Of a stretch of 64,000 nt of DNA, positions 11,320 to 21,799 are shown piece after piece. Source of the DNA: Narthecium ossifragum (lineage: Eukaryota; Streptophyta; Magnoliopsida; Dioscoreales; Nartheciaceae); NCBI GenBank assembly GCA_963920575.1, contig OY986972.1, forward strand, positions 8,258,010 to 8,322,009, in the 5' to 3' direction. Under the pieces are notes generated by a model that worked only from the letters and a program-made list of their open reading frames with translations, was not told the origin of the DNA and did not search any database. The first letter of the stretch is position 1. The number at the start of each line of letters is the position of its first letter. Both the position numbers and the translations under genes were made by a program.

Positions 11320-12468
11320 TTCCTTAACCTTGCATGCTGGCGTGCGCCGAGGGCTTTATCGTTGATATCTGTGAGCTGTTGATTGCGGGGCTGTTTCCCG
11401 ATGCAGATGTTGTGGCGAACTGCTGACAATTGGTGGTGGTACCACTGTAGCAGCTCCTAGACCTTACTTACCTATTCACCACCCCGGGTGACAGGGTGCC
11501 GTGCCCAGACCTTGTTTGATATACAATCACATACTGATACATGCTTATCTGTATATTTCTGTGTGTGCTCATAACATGCATTGCTTTGTGCATTAGTTGC
11601 ATCTGTGTAGGACGCTGGCGTTGGGTTGATCGCCGATCCGGGGCTTTCGGGTAGTTCGGATCTAGCTCAAGGACCGTTGCGGGTAGCTTGGTCTAGGACT
11701 CGATTTATAGTATTCAGTCGAACTCGATGATAGGGTTAGATGACCTGAATACATGTGGTTTGATGTTTAGAGGTCGTGTCGGCCTCGAGCCGAGTATTGA
11801 GGTGTAGCCGGTGTCCGATTCACTGTCTCTTGGGTAGAGGTTGTGCCTACTCGGCGGTGTTGGTTGCCCGCCTAGTAGTGTTGGTTTCCTGCTAGTGAGA
11901 TGGCAGTGCTGGTTTCCTGCCTCGCTGAGGGCGACCCAGTATGTGACCAATTCAGCTAGAAGACCATGACTGAGGCCTCCCTTTAGGGACACGCGATGGG
12001 GTTATGGGACCCCTGTGTACACCCAGCCTTGCTTGAGGGCGACACTGTTGTGTTCCCCTTCCTTCGGAGTGTCGTAGTGTAGTGTCCCTGCTGAGCTTAG
12101 TGCTCACTCCTACCCGGGCTGTGTTTTGCAGGTGTTGGTGCTAGCTCTTCTTCGATCGCCCCTACCGGACCGGTGTTTGGTGACGTGGCGGCGTCTGGTG
12201 GTGCTTGAGGTGCGGCGATCGTCAGTTCTACCCTTTGTTTAGTTAGCCTGCTACGGGAGAAATTTTGTATAACTTTTACTCTGTTGAGGATTTGTATATA
12301 TTCAGTTTCAGTCTTTGAGGTTTGTAATTGTATGTTAATACAAGATGATTATAAATTGCTAGGGAGACCACTATGATTAGAGGAAAACCTCGTCAAAATT
12401 TTCGCAGTAGGTTAGGTTCCGGTTCGCGTCGCCCGGCCCGGTTGGGCCTACGCGGGTGGGGGCACGAC
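11320..12468 (+). mobile_element. LTR-F (Tekay/Del-like) LTR fragment
   Basis: A diverged relative of LTR-E. It keeps CGCCGATCCGGGG, TTAGAGGTCGTGTCGG, GGGGTTATGGGACCCC, the GACACTGTTG block and CTCACTCCTACCCGGGCTG, and closes with GGGTGGGGGCACGACA. The final part matches the small LTR-F fragment at 2395-2510. The start is truncated and no internal region follows, so it is a solo or broken LTR. Confidence 0.65.
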
Positions 12469-12599
12469 ATGGTTTCTTTCTTCTTGCAGTGGAGTTTTTC
12501 TTTTACGTCGAGTCGCCGATCGATGCGAAAAGGTTGTGGATGGTGGATGGGGGAAGCCGCCGAGTCACCAATCGCATGAGTGGCGTAGATGCGAAAATG

Positions 12600-12863
12600 G
12601 TGTGGATGGTAGATATTGGATAGTGGATTATGGTGGATAGTGGATAGTTGATTATGGTGGATAGTGAATAGTGGATAGTGGATTATGGTAGATAGTGGAT
12701 GATGGTAGATAGTGGATAGTGGATTATGGTGGATGGTGGATAGTGGATAGTGGATGGTGGATGGTGGATTATGGTGGATAGTGGATAGTAAATTATGGTG
12801 GATAGTGGATAGTGCATAGTGGATTATGGTAGATAGTGGATTATGGTGAATAGTGGATAGTGA
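12600..12863. repeat. TGGATAGT / TGGATTATGG minisatellite
   Basis: About 260 bases consist almost wholly of GGATAGT, GGATTATGG and GGATGGT words in irregular order, roughly 8-10 bases each. The strand asymmetry (G and T on plus) is strong. Frames through it give ST-I-HHNPL repeats on the minus strand, which are only translated repeat. Seen in no other part of the window. Confidence 0.85.
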
Positions 12864-13747
12864 AAACTTGATCATACATGTTTTTAATCAAAACTGATTT
12901 AAAAGATACAAAATACAATGAATTTGTAAGTGTATCTTATGAGGCTAGATCGCTCGTGACGGGTCTCGGCTAAGAAATGGCTCAATCAGATCAGGTTGAT
13001 TTGAATAGAAATTGGTTGAAAACAACTTTAAATTGATCGAATCTGATTGGTAGAGACTGAGCTTGATCGGATCTGACTAGTCTGGATATGGGTCAGATCC
13101 AATTTGATTGATTGAGTCAACTCGAATCTAATCAAGTGTTTCAACCTGATTCGACCATATAGTTTGGAGAGGAAGCTAGGTGGATCGAACAACCGAGGGA
13201 GCTCTGGCTTTGATCGACGACAAGGAGGGACTGTCGGTGGTCGGTGCTGGTAGGGATGAAGTCGTGGTGGCTTGGGGAGTCGTCGATCCAACAGGTCGGA
13301 AGATCGACAGATCTGAGCTGATGGCAGCGGCGCTCTTGGAGAGAGGAAGACCGTCGTTGCCGGATCGGAGTCGAATCTGAGCCGGAGATGAAGGAGGAGA
13401 GGTTGTTGGGGTGAGGGGGTTCCGAATTTGGTGGTGGAGGACCTCAGGAAGGCCGGAGGCAGTGGCTTGGGGTGGTGGAGGCGCCGGTCTGAGAGAGGAG
13501 GGGAGCTTGGGGTTGAGGGGTTTCCAAGGGAGAGGAGGATGGCATTATAGTTGGGTTGCCGGACACAGGGGAGGTCGTAGGGTGGTCATGGAGGTCGGAA
13601 GGTGTCATGGCGACGTCGGGAGCCGCCGGAAATGGGAAGAATGATGGGTTTTGGGTAGATGGCTGGAGTTAATGGGGGAAGTGGTGGTCGGGGTGGGATG
13701 AGAGGCCGACGGGATTGGGAAAGAACGAGGTGGTCGTGGAAGGGGAG
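12864..13747. other. Unassigned sequence
   Basis: The first 300 bases carry scattered GATC-rich words (GATCGGATCTGA, GGTCAGATCC). The rest (about 13170-13740) is GC-rich with short frames on both strands that show no recognisable domain. It leads into repeat X without a visible boundary, so it may belong to the same element. Confidence 0.3.
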
Positions 13748-14158
13748 GATCTCGGCGATGAGATCGGGGGGCAGGCGAGCTTGAGGTGGAGGTCACTGGT
13801 GACTCGGTGACTAGGAAGGGCGACGTCAATGTAGGGGACCTCGGGGAGGTCTGGGTGATGAAGGGGTGGGGGAGGGATGTCGCTAGTGGTCATGGTTTCA
13901 TCGGAGAACGGTAGAGGTATTATAAATTTTTTATAAACGAACGTGACTAATCGTCTTAAAAAAAAACAAGTTATGAGTCTAAGCCGTACCAAATTATAAC
14001 AAGAGAGCTGACATCAAATCCCCCTAAAGAAATATCTTGAGACATGATCTGATATTTAAGATTTTTGATTGATTGACGTAAGCATCCTTCGCTAATTTTT
14101 CTCTGATCCGAGACCGATCTGATTATCAGCTTGTTGGCCTCAACTTACACTTCTACTG
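13748..14158. repeat. Repeat X, copy 1
   Basis: About 410 bases match 49651-50056 nearly base for base (a few per cent different by eye). It runs from the GGATCTCGGCGATGAG block, through GGTAGAGGTATTATAAATTT, to the shared right edge CTTACACTTCTACT. Past that edge the two copies differ at once, so the edge is a real element end or duplication breakpoint. Here the edge abuts the truncated integrase of E4. I see no terminal inverted repeat or target duplication and cannot classify it. Confidence 0.7.
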
Positions 14159-16174
14159 GGAGAGGCTACAACAAGCTCGCAGGCTTCTGGTGCTCTGCTT
14201 TCACCTGCTGACATGTAAGACAACTGGCCACAAACGGCGCTACATCGTCCTTCATCTTGCGCCCCCAGTATTGGCGACGAAGATCATGATACATCTTCGT
14301 CCCTCTGACAAGATGTCTCTGCGCAACTGCTGATCAGCTGGTACCACTACCCTGCCTCTGAAGCGAAGGCTACCATCATTGTGTACTGTCCAGCCATCAG
14401 TGGCTTCTCCCGCCTGAATTCGGGCACGAACAGCTACTAACCTCTGATCCTCGGCCTGTGCTGCGATAACCTTCTGTAACAAGGTCGGTGTCGATACTAG
14501 TGCACAGAAAACGCCGTCCCTGGTCTGCTCCTCCAAGTGGAGTCCAAACCGACCTACGGCCTCAAACATCAAATGTTCCTGCACTGCGATTCCTGCGACC
14601 ACCGCCCTCTGCTGTCGGCTAAGAGCGTCGGCGACGACGTTTGCTTTACCGGGGTGGTAAAGCAACTCGAAGTCGTAATCCTCCAAAAATTCCATCCAGC
14701 GTCTCTGCCGCAAGTTGAGATCCCGTTGCGTGAAGATGTACTTCAAGCTCTTGTGGTCAGAGAACACATGGAATCGCTCGCCGAAAAGATAGTGGCGCCA
14801 TGTCTTTAAAGCAAAAACCACGGCCGCCAACTCTAGGTCATGGGTAGGGTAATTCTTCTCATGATCCTTCAGCTGGCGTGATCCATAGGCAATAGGATGA
14901 CCCTCCTGCATGAGTACGCAGCCTAAACCCTCGATGCAGGCATCACAATAGACGCTGTGTCCGACATCTCTCTTTGGGATAGTCAAGACGGGTGCCTCAG
15001 TCAACCGCCTCTTCAACTCCTCAAATGCTGCCTCACAGGAGTCGGTCCAAACAAAAGGAACCCCTTTCCTGGTGAGCTGCATCATCAGACCTGTAATTCT
15101 GGAGAAATTCTGGATAAATCGTCTGTAGTATCCTGCCAACCCGAGGAAACTGCGGACCTCAAATACAGACTTCGGCCTCTGCCACTGCAATACTGCCTGG
15201 ACCTTTGATGGATCAACTACCACTCCAGCTGCAGACACCACATGACCCAGAAAGCCCATTTCAGCTAACCAAAACTCACACTTTGATGCCTTAGCATACA
15301 ACTGATGATCTCTGAGCAACTGTAACACCAACCTCAAGTGCTCTGCATGCTTCTCATCACTGTGCGAATAGATCAAGATGTCGTCAATGAAGACAACGAC
15401 AAACTGATCTAGAAAGGGTCTGAACACCCTCTGCATCAAATCCATAAAGGCCGCGGGCGCATTCGACAGACCAAAAGGCATCACCACAAACTCATAGTGG
15501 CCATATCGAGTCCGGAAGGCCGTCTTCGGAATATCACTCTCCCGAATCCTCAGCTGATAGTAGCCAGATCTCAGATCAATTTTTGAGAACACCTTGGCAC
15601 CTCTCAGCTGATCAAACAGATCATCGATCCGGGGCAGGGGATACTTGTTCTTCACAGTCACCCTGTTCAGCTTTCGGTAATCAATACACATCCGGAGGGA
15701 TCCGTCCTTCTTCTTTACAAAAAGTGCAGGGGCTCCCCAGGGTGACACACTCGGCCGAATGAATCCTCGCCCCACCAAATCATCCAGCTGAGCCCTAAGT
15801 TCTCGCAGCTCTGCTGGTGCCATCCTGAATGGCGGTAGAGAGATAGGTGCAGTGCTCGGCAGAAGCTCTATCTCAAAATCTATCTCCCTACGAGGCGGCA
15901 ATCCCGACAACTCATCAGGAAAAACATCGGGAAACTCACACACAACTCGGGGTAAGCTGATATCTTGAGTCCCATCAGACTCGGACAAACTGAGGCTCGC
16001 CAGCAAAGCAGTCAGCTGACACCCACGCCTTAGCTCAGTAAAATCTGTGGGCTCGGCTATCTGTCTGTCCCCAAGGAAGCTAAAGCAATTGCCCTCAGGA
16101 GTACAAGCTGTGACTCTACGCCGGTAGCAGTCAATCCTAGGATCCGAGCCAATCCATACCAAGGATGACATCAA
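14159..16174 (-). pseudogene. E4: Tekay/Del pol (RT, RNase H, broken integrase)
   Basis: A long minus-strand frame codes for the reverse transcriptase-RNase H part of a Ty3/gypsy polyprotein. Motifs in order: FADVFPDEL-like linker ([15 protein letters not shown]), [50 protein letters not shown], the catalytic [24 protein letters not shown], then RNase H ([39 protein letters not shown]). All key RT residues look intact. After DILSEG a small deletion shifts the frame; the remaining HHCC zinc-finger end (KDDVAPFVASCLTCQQVKAE) lies in another frame, and the element stops at 14158. The integrase core and 3' LTR are gone. It overlaps the gag-protease frame by 38 bases in a different frame. Confidence 0.9.
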
Positions 16175-17645
16175 ATCCCGCTATCTCGAGGACACACAGG
16201 TCCACCTCCAGTCGAAGATCACCAAGCTCGAGCTCGCATCCCCGACACACCAGACCTACTCGGGCTCCACTCCCGACAGGAGTCCCCACATGCATCACAG
16301 TCTCTAAAGCCACAGGCTCTAACCCCAGAAGTCGCACACAAGAAGCGGAAATGAAAGAATGCGACGCGCCAGAACCGAAAAGAACTGAGATAGGGGCACC
16401 AAAAAGCAAAATGGTACCTCGAACAACCGATGGCTCTGCTGGGGTCACAGTCTCCGGCAAAGCAAAACACTCTGCCCTGTCGGACTCCCTGACTGCCACT
16501 GCCCTGCGCACTAGGGCCTGCTCCCCTATGCGGTCCCTGGCCGATGCAACTGATGCCTGAGCAGAAGGCTGTCCCCCTTGAGCAAGAGGACAAAACCTCC
16601 TGATGTGTCCGGGCTGTTGATACCCAAAACACACAGGAGGTCCCCTCTCCGCTCTTCTCTTCTGACCTCTACCGATCTGGGACTGTCGACTGCCGTCTCC
16701 CGACTGGGATTGCTGCTGATGCTGATGTGACTGTGACTGCGACTGCTGCGGTCCCGGGTGTGGCGGTCTCTGCCTCTTCACAAATCTCTTCCTGTAAGGC
16801 CCCTTGGATGTCCCTGCACTAGGCTCTACCACCACTGGCGCTGCTGCTCCCTGAACTCTTCTGCGGCGACAGTCCTCTAGCATCTTCTCAGTGGCGCGCG
16901 CACTGTCTAGTACCGCAGCATAGGTGGTCACACAGCGCGAGGCCACCTGCATTCGGATATCCTCCCGAAGACCCTGCTCGAAACGGCTTGCCTTGTCTGC
17001 CTCCAGAGCCACCATCGCCGGAGCATACTTGGACAAATGAGTAAACCGACTGGCATACTCTGACACACTACTACTGCCTTGAACTAGAGCCACAAACTCC
17101 TGCACTCGAACCATCCTCTCGGTCCTCAGAAAGTACTCTCCAAGAAAGAGAGTACAAAACTGATCCCAGGAGAGGGTCCTCTCATCTCTACTGAGGCGCT
17201 CCAAGTTCCACCAGTCCGCTGCTCGCCCAATCAACAGATCTGACGCTAGGCGGACTCTCGTGGAGTCAGCAACATAGTCAAGAACTGTGAAGTTCTTAAC
17301 CACTTCCGCCAACCAGTCCTCAGCTGCCACTGCTCCCTCTACGCCAGCAAACCTCGGGGGGTTGAGCTTCAAAAACTCGGTGAGCTCCCGAGCTGCCCTC
17401 GGCACTGAGTCACCCACTGGGGCCACAACCTCTGGTGCCCTCGGCAACGGCTGTTGTCGAGACGGAACTCTAGTGACTGACTCGGCCATCTCTGGCTCAC
17501 TCTCGCCAGGAGACTCGTCTGAGGCCTCAGTAGTATGGCCCTCCTCTGTCTCTCGCAAAATATCCTCTAGTCCTCGGGTGCGGGGCCCACCCCTACCCGA
17601 GCCGCTAGAGGCGCGAGAACCATCTCCACGAAGTCTGGGAGGCAT
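16137..17645 (-). pseudogene. E4: Tekay/Del gag-protease with lost catalytic residues
   Basis: 502 codons on the minus strand, starting MPPRLRGDGSRASSG. The gag core is visible (FLKLNPPRFAGVEGAVAAED, RAADWWNLERLS, FLGEYFLRTERMVRVQEF, YASRFTHLSKYAP). The zinc knuckle reads CFGYQQPGHIRRFC, so the second Cys is Tyr. The protease reads VLFGSGASHSFIS, so the catalytic Asp of the DSGA motif is Gly. It ends in a stop just after ILGMDWLGS, where a one-base shift would be needed to enter the pol frame; in this lineage gag and pol are normally one frame. These lesions make it non-functional although it is long and open. The neighbouring primer binding site and LTR place it as the first gene of E4. Confidence 0.88.
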
Positions 17646-17799
17646 CTGCGTAAAGAGATTAAGTTATATCTAGGGTTATCCAAAAACTGAACAAATCAAC
17701 AATTAAAAATGCAAGGATGCATCTAAGGACTCAATCTATCCCATCTATACATCTATGTTATCAACCACCCAGTCTCTCCCTAGGACCTACAGCCTAGGC

Positions 17800-17811
17800 T
17801 CTGATACCAAC
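17800..17811 (-). promoter_or_regulatory. E4 primer binding site (initiator tRNA-Met type)
   Basis: Minus strand TGGTATCAGAGC, the standard plant iMet primer site, three bases from the LTR end at 17815. About 150 bases of leader separate it from the gag ATG. Confidence 0.9.
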
Positions 17812-17814
17812 CTG

Positions 17815-20510
17815 TCACGCCCCGCCCCAATTTAATATAAAATAAGCCAAATTTCTCAAAAATTTGGGCATGAACCTTGGGCACGGGCACGTGAGATCAC
17901 TATTACAACCTGTCAACAAATACAACTACACATTCTATGAATACACATCTAATATTTTACAACATTCACATCTTTTTTTTCATTCAAGTACATAGGGTTT
18001 CAGTCATCATATACATGGTTGAGCCATGAGACTCCAATATACAATTTTTCCTTTCAAAATTGCCAACATACACGGGCGTCAAATACACAAATGGAGAGTT
18101 AAGGTAGAGTACAAAAAGAAATTGGGATACAACCCACAACCTTCTACCTACTACAAAACTAACTCTCACTCAACATGTACAAAAACTGACGCCTCGTCAC
18201 CGCTGACCACCTCCATGTGGTGCACTGGTCTCAGGCCCACCTCCTGCACAACAAAACCTAGGGAAAATGAGCTCGAAAGCCCAGTAGGAGTCACCTGACA
18301 CACTCTAGGACGCTGGTGAACACCCACCTATCCTAGTATACTGTCCAAGTATGGTCTGCCTAGTATGGGTAAGTCTTACATGCACAGCACCGCGACCGGC
18401 CGCCAACGCTAGCCCATACCCCTATAGACTCTATACCCGGCCCCAGTATACTAGTATAGGACAACATCCACCTATTCTAGTTTACTGATCCTATTATGGT
18501 CTGGCTAGTCTGGGCAGTCTTACATGCACAGCACCGCGTCCGGCCGCCAACGCTCACCCAGACCCCTATAGACTCTATACAGGCCTCAGTATACTAGTAT
18601 AGGACAACATTCACCTATCCTAGTTTACTGATCCTAGTATGGTCTGGCTAGTCTGGGCAGTCTTACATGCACAGCACCGAGTCCGGCCACCAACGCTCAC
18701 CCAGACCCCTATAGACTCTATACAGGCCTCAGTATACTAGTATAGGAAAACATCCACCTATCCTAGTTTACTGATCCTAGTATGGTCTGGCTAGTCTGGG
18801 CAGTCTTACATGCACAGCACCGCGTCCGGCCGCCAACGCTCACCCAGACCCCTATAGACTCTATACAGGCCTCAGTATACTAGTATAGGTCTAACACATC
18901 CTCAAGTCAAGTCAAGTCCTTGATCGACATACGGAGATCCAAATCCATCCGTCAACTCGTCGACATATCCCCTAGACTCTGACCAGTCTAGCTACAGGAC
19001 CTGACTAGACCCAACCACAATCCCTGTCCTAAGACAGCCTGACCTTCCTAGCATGTATGCATAAACCATATACATAATAATAAACAGATATAATGGTTCA
19101 CAAGTTCTCATATATGCATACAATACAGGAGAAGCTAGCATAAGATTCCATTGCATGATTAAGCAAGTACAGGGCTCAACTAGCCCAACACATCATAACA
19201 TTATCATGGCATATATAGCATCACCAGTCACACAGACTACATATCATCATTAGCAAGCATATCATAACATAATTTATAAAATTCCTAAGAGGTAACTCCT
19301 ACCTCAAAAGGCGATTGACGTGAAATCCCTAGGCCGTGGGATCCACGTCACGCTCTGAACACTGCCGGCCACCCACCCGATCGCCTAAAGCACAAGAACA
19401 AGGATAGCGGTCAGGTAGGGCTCCAAACGCCATTAAAATCTACTAAACATGTAGAGTTCGGAAAACTGGTCGAAAAGACCCGACAAAACTGAAATCAAAT
19501 GTCGACGCTCCGCACGCCGGAGCGCGCGACGACTCCACCCATAGAGGACCAGCCACCCGGCGTTCCCAGCATGGCATCGACGCTCGACCGCGTCACGGCT
19601 AAAAATTGCCGCGCCTGCGACGGAACCCACCGCGCCAGCGACAGGATCTGCCGCATCTACGATGCATCCGCGACGATCCAGCCCCGGTGACGCTCACCCT
19701 TCCGCCAAGGAGGGCCGCCGGAACTCCGCCGGAGCTTGCTGGAGGTCCACAAGACCCGGGCTTAATCGCCGGACAGCCACCACGGCGAAGTGGGGAGCTA
19801 GCTCGCTGCCCCAAGCTTCGGATCCCCAAGGGAGATCAACGGCCACGACTAGAGGAAAGCTGGCCGGACCTTCGCCGGAATCCATGGCAGGGAGGAGGAT
19901 CAAGGATCTCCCCTGCCATGGAAAAATGCCCGGACAGGGCTCGAAGAGGGAGAGCCCAGACCACGAGGGTCCTTCCTCCGGCGCTGCAGTCGCCGAGGGA
20001 GGGTCCCCGACGCCGTCCACGGCCTCTTCCCCGGCAACCCATCGCCGGTAACCACGAAACCTCCCAAAAACCCACCGAAAAAACCCAGAAAAAGAGGGGA
20101 TCGGAGGAGAAAAGAAGGGAGGAGCTCAGCTGAGCCAAGGAGGAGACAAAATCCGGTGGTGACCTCGCCGGATCTATCCTTTTCTTTCGGCGATCTCCAC
20201 CTCTCCTTCCGGTTTTTCCTTCCTCCTTTCTTACCTTCCTTCTCCGGCGCCGGCGATCCCACTGCCTCCTCCCACTCCCTTCCCCATCCCGTGATCTCTC
20301 TCCGGATCTCTCACTGGATCTCTCTCTCTCTCACTGGTTCGGCTGATTCAAATGAGGTGAGAGTGAAGAGAGAGAAAGAAATATCTGGGGAGAAGAGAGG
20401 GTCGGTGGAGTGGGTGGGGAGCATTGCAGAAAACCCCTTGCAAAACTCCAAATTACACGAAAGCCCCTCAAATTTACATAAAACCCAGAAATTACACTAA
20501 GGCCCTTACA
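17815..20510 (-). mobile_element. E4 5' LTR (LTR-G, 2.7 kb)
   Basis: On the minus strand it runs from TGTAAGGGCCTTAG to GGGGCGGGGCGTGACA, with TG..CA ends. The same family gives the solo LTR at 59406-61569 and the fragment at 2210-2394. Inside are a 143-base minisatellite (18326-18890) and a GC-rich segment (19430-20140) whose open frames are chance frames, because the homologous solo copy does not keep them. No mate LTR exists because the other end of E4 is deleted. Confidence 0.85.
18326..18890. repeat. 143-base tandem repeat in LTR-G, four copies
   Basis: Units begin near 18326, 18469, 18611 and 18754 with CACCTATCCTAGTTTACTG-like text and share TTACATGCACAGCACCG, CCCCTATAGACTCTATAC and CAGTATACTAGTATAGG. 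Copies 2-4 are closer to each other than to copy 1. The solo LTR-G has only two units. Confidence 0.9.
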
Positions 20511-21194
20511 AGGGGGATCCCATGATACCCAAGGCACACGATCGATCATCTCCAACCAGATGATTGATCCTTCATCGGGTTCTGCATGACAAACAAAGAA
20601 GGATCGATCTTTCTCCAAGAAATATTGATCTTGTTGGGTTCTCCGGCAAACCTCTGGCGAGAAATAGTTTTCAAGTCACTCTAGTAGGGCCTAATCCGGA
20701 TTAGTCATCTTAAGTACTTTTCAAGTCCGCCAAGAGTGTAACATGTTCTTTTATTCGAAACATAATTTTTTTTTTTTTTATTTCATTCCACTCTATTTTT
20801 TTAGAGACAATGCGTGACTGTGCAATGTTATAATCCCTTAAGCATACTTTGTTACGCACATTGCCTGGTTACTAAGCCTTGGACTCTCACACAAATACCC
20901 ACAAATCAGCAGGGGCAAGAGGAGGGGCTGAGCTAATCTGTTGGGGTTGGTAGTGGGTTGACGGACAGATTTGCAGTGGAGATGGCGACGAGGGTGAAGG
21001 TTTGAGGCGGCGGCGCTGGGGATCGGGTCTTTAGGGATTTAGGGGATGGATGTGAGAGGTGTTTTAGATTCAGGTTTAAGTAGGTTGGGTTGGACCATGT
21101 CAGTTTGATCAACTTGGTTTGGGTTAGATCATGCTTAGATCCAAATCAAGTTTGGAGTCAATCAGGTGTGTTCCAATCTAACTTAGTGTGGACG
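20511..21194. other. Unassigned sequence with GATCGATC-type sites
   Basis: No gene found. 20540-20635 holds four GATCGATC or GATTGATC sites (CGATCGATCATC, TGATTGATCC, GGATCGATCTTT, ATATTGATCTTG). A T-run lies near 20770 and a GGCGGCGGCG patch near 21005. It may be the remains of another LTR U3 between E4 and E3, but I cannot find a TATA box or a mate. Confidence 0.35.
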
Positions 21195-21430
21195 TGGATA
21201 AGTTGGGATTGGTCCCCTTGAATTGAGGGATTGATCCCAACCTGGATGGCAGAGACACACTCTCTGGAATACTAGAAACGGATCAATCCCCACAGACTGG
21301 GGGATTGATCCGTCCCTGAAACACAGATTTAAGGCACATCTTAAATGAATCATGAGATGAATTTTACCTGTAAATCTTGTATTTTCTCACTCAAAAAATA
21401 AAGATTTTACTCCCACAACCACAACAATTC
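21195..21430 (-). mobile_element. E3 3' LTR remnant with GATTGATCC palindromes
   Basis: It matches 45600-45840, part of the E3 5' LTR: TCTGGAATACTA, GGATCAATCCCCACAGACTG and GGGGGATTGATCC are shared. It lies on the correct side of the E3 polyprotein for the 3' LTR. The TATA box and downstream LTR are missing; similarity stops near 21195. Confidence 0.6.
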
Positions 21431-21799
21431 ACCATTGTAATGAATTAACTATCGAACACACCACATTTATTCTCAAACACAAACAAAGTCAAAATAACAC
21501 ATCTACACCCAAAACAAAAATCACGCAACGATGCACACAAGCCAATGCAAAATAAACAAGAAGCCAAACCAACAAATATGGAGCAAGCAAGCATGCAATA
21601 AAAACTCACAAAGAAGAAGAACATTCAAAATCAAGCATACAAAAGAAACAAAAGATCAAGCAAGCATGCAAGCAAAAAGCTAAAGCAAAAGTTAAACAAG
21701 CAAAAGCTAAAAATTGGGTTGCCTCCCAACAAACACTAAATTTACCGTCTATAGCAAGACGCGACAAAAGCTCAAGGATAGTGGGGCTCCGCCAACATC

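Noticed and set aside
12393..12875. 160-codon minus-strand frame with STIHHNPL repeats
   Set aside because: Translated minisatellite 12600-12863 plus the end of LTR-F.
14252..16174. E4 pol as a working reverse transcriptase gene
   Set aside because: Motifs are intact, but protease is dead, a frameshift lies before it, and integrase and the 3' LTR are deleted.
19600..20270. Several 100-175 codon frames in LTR-G
   Set aside because: They lie inside an LTR; the homologous part of the solo copy (60740-61470) breaks or shifts them.
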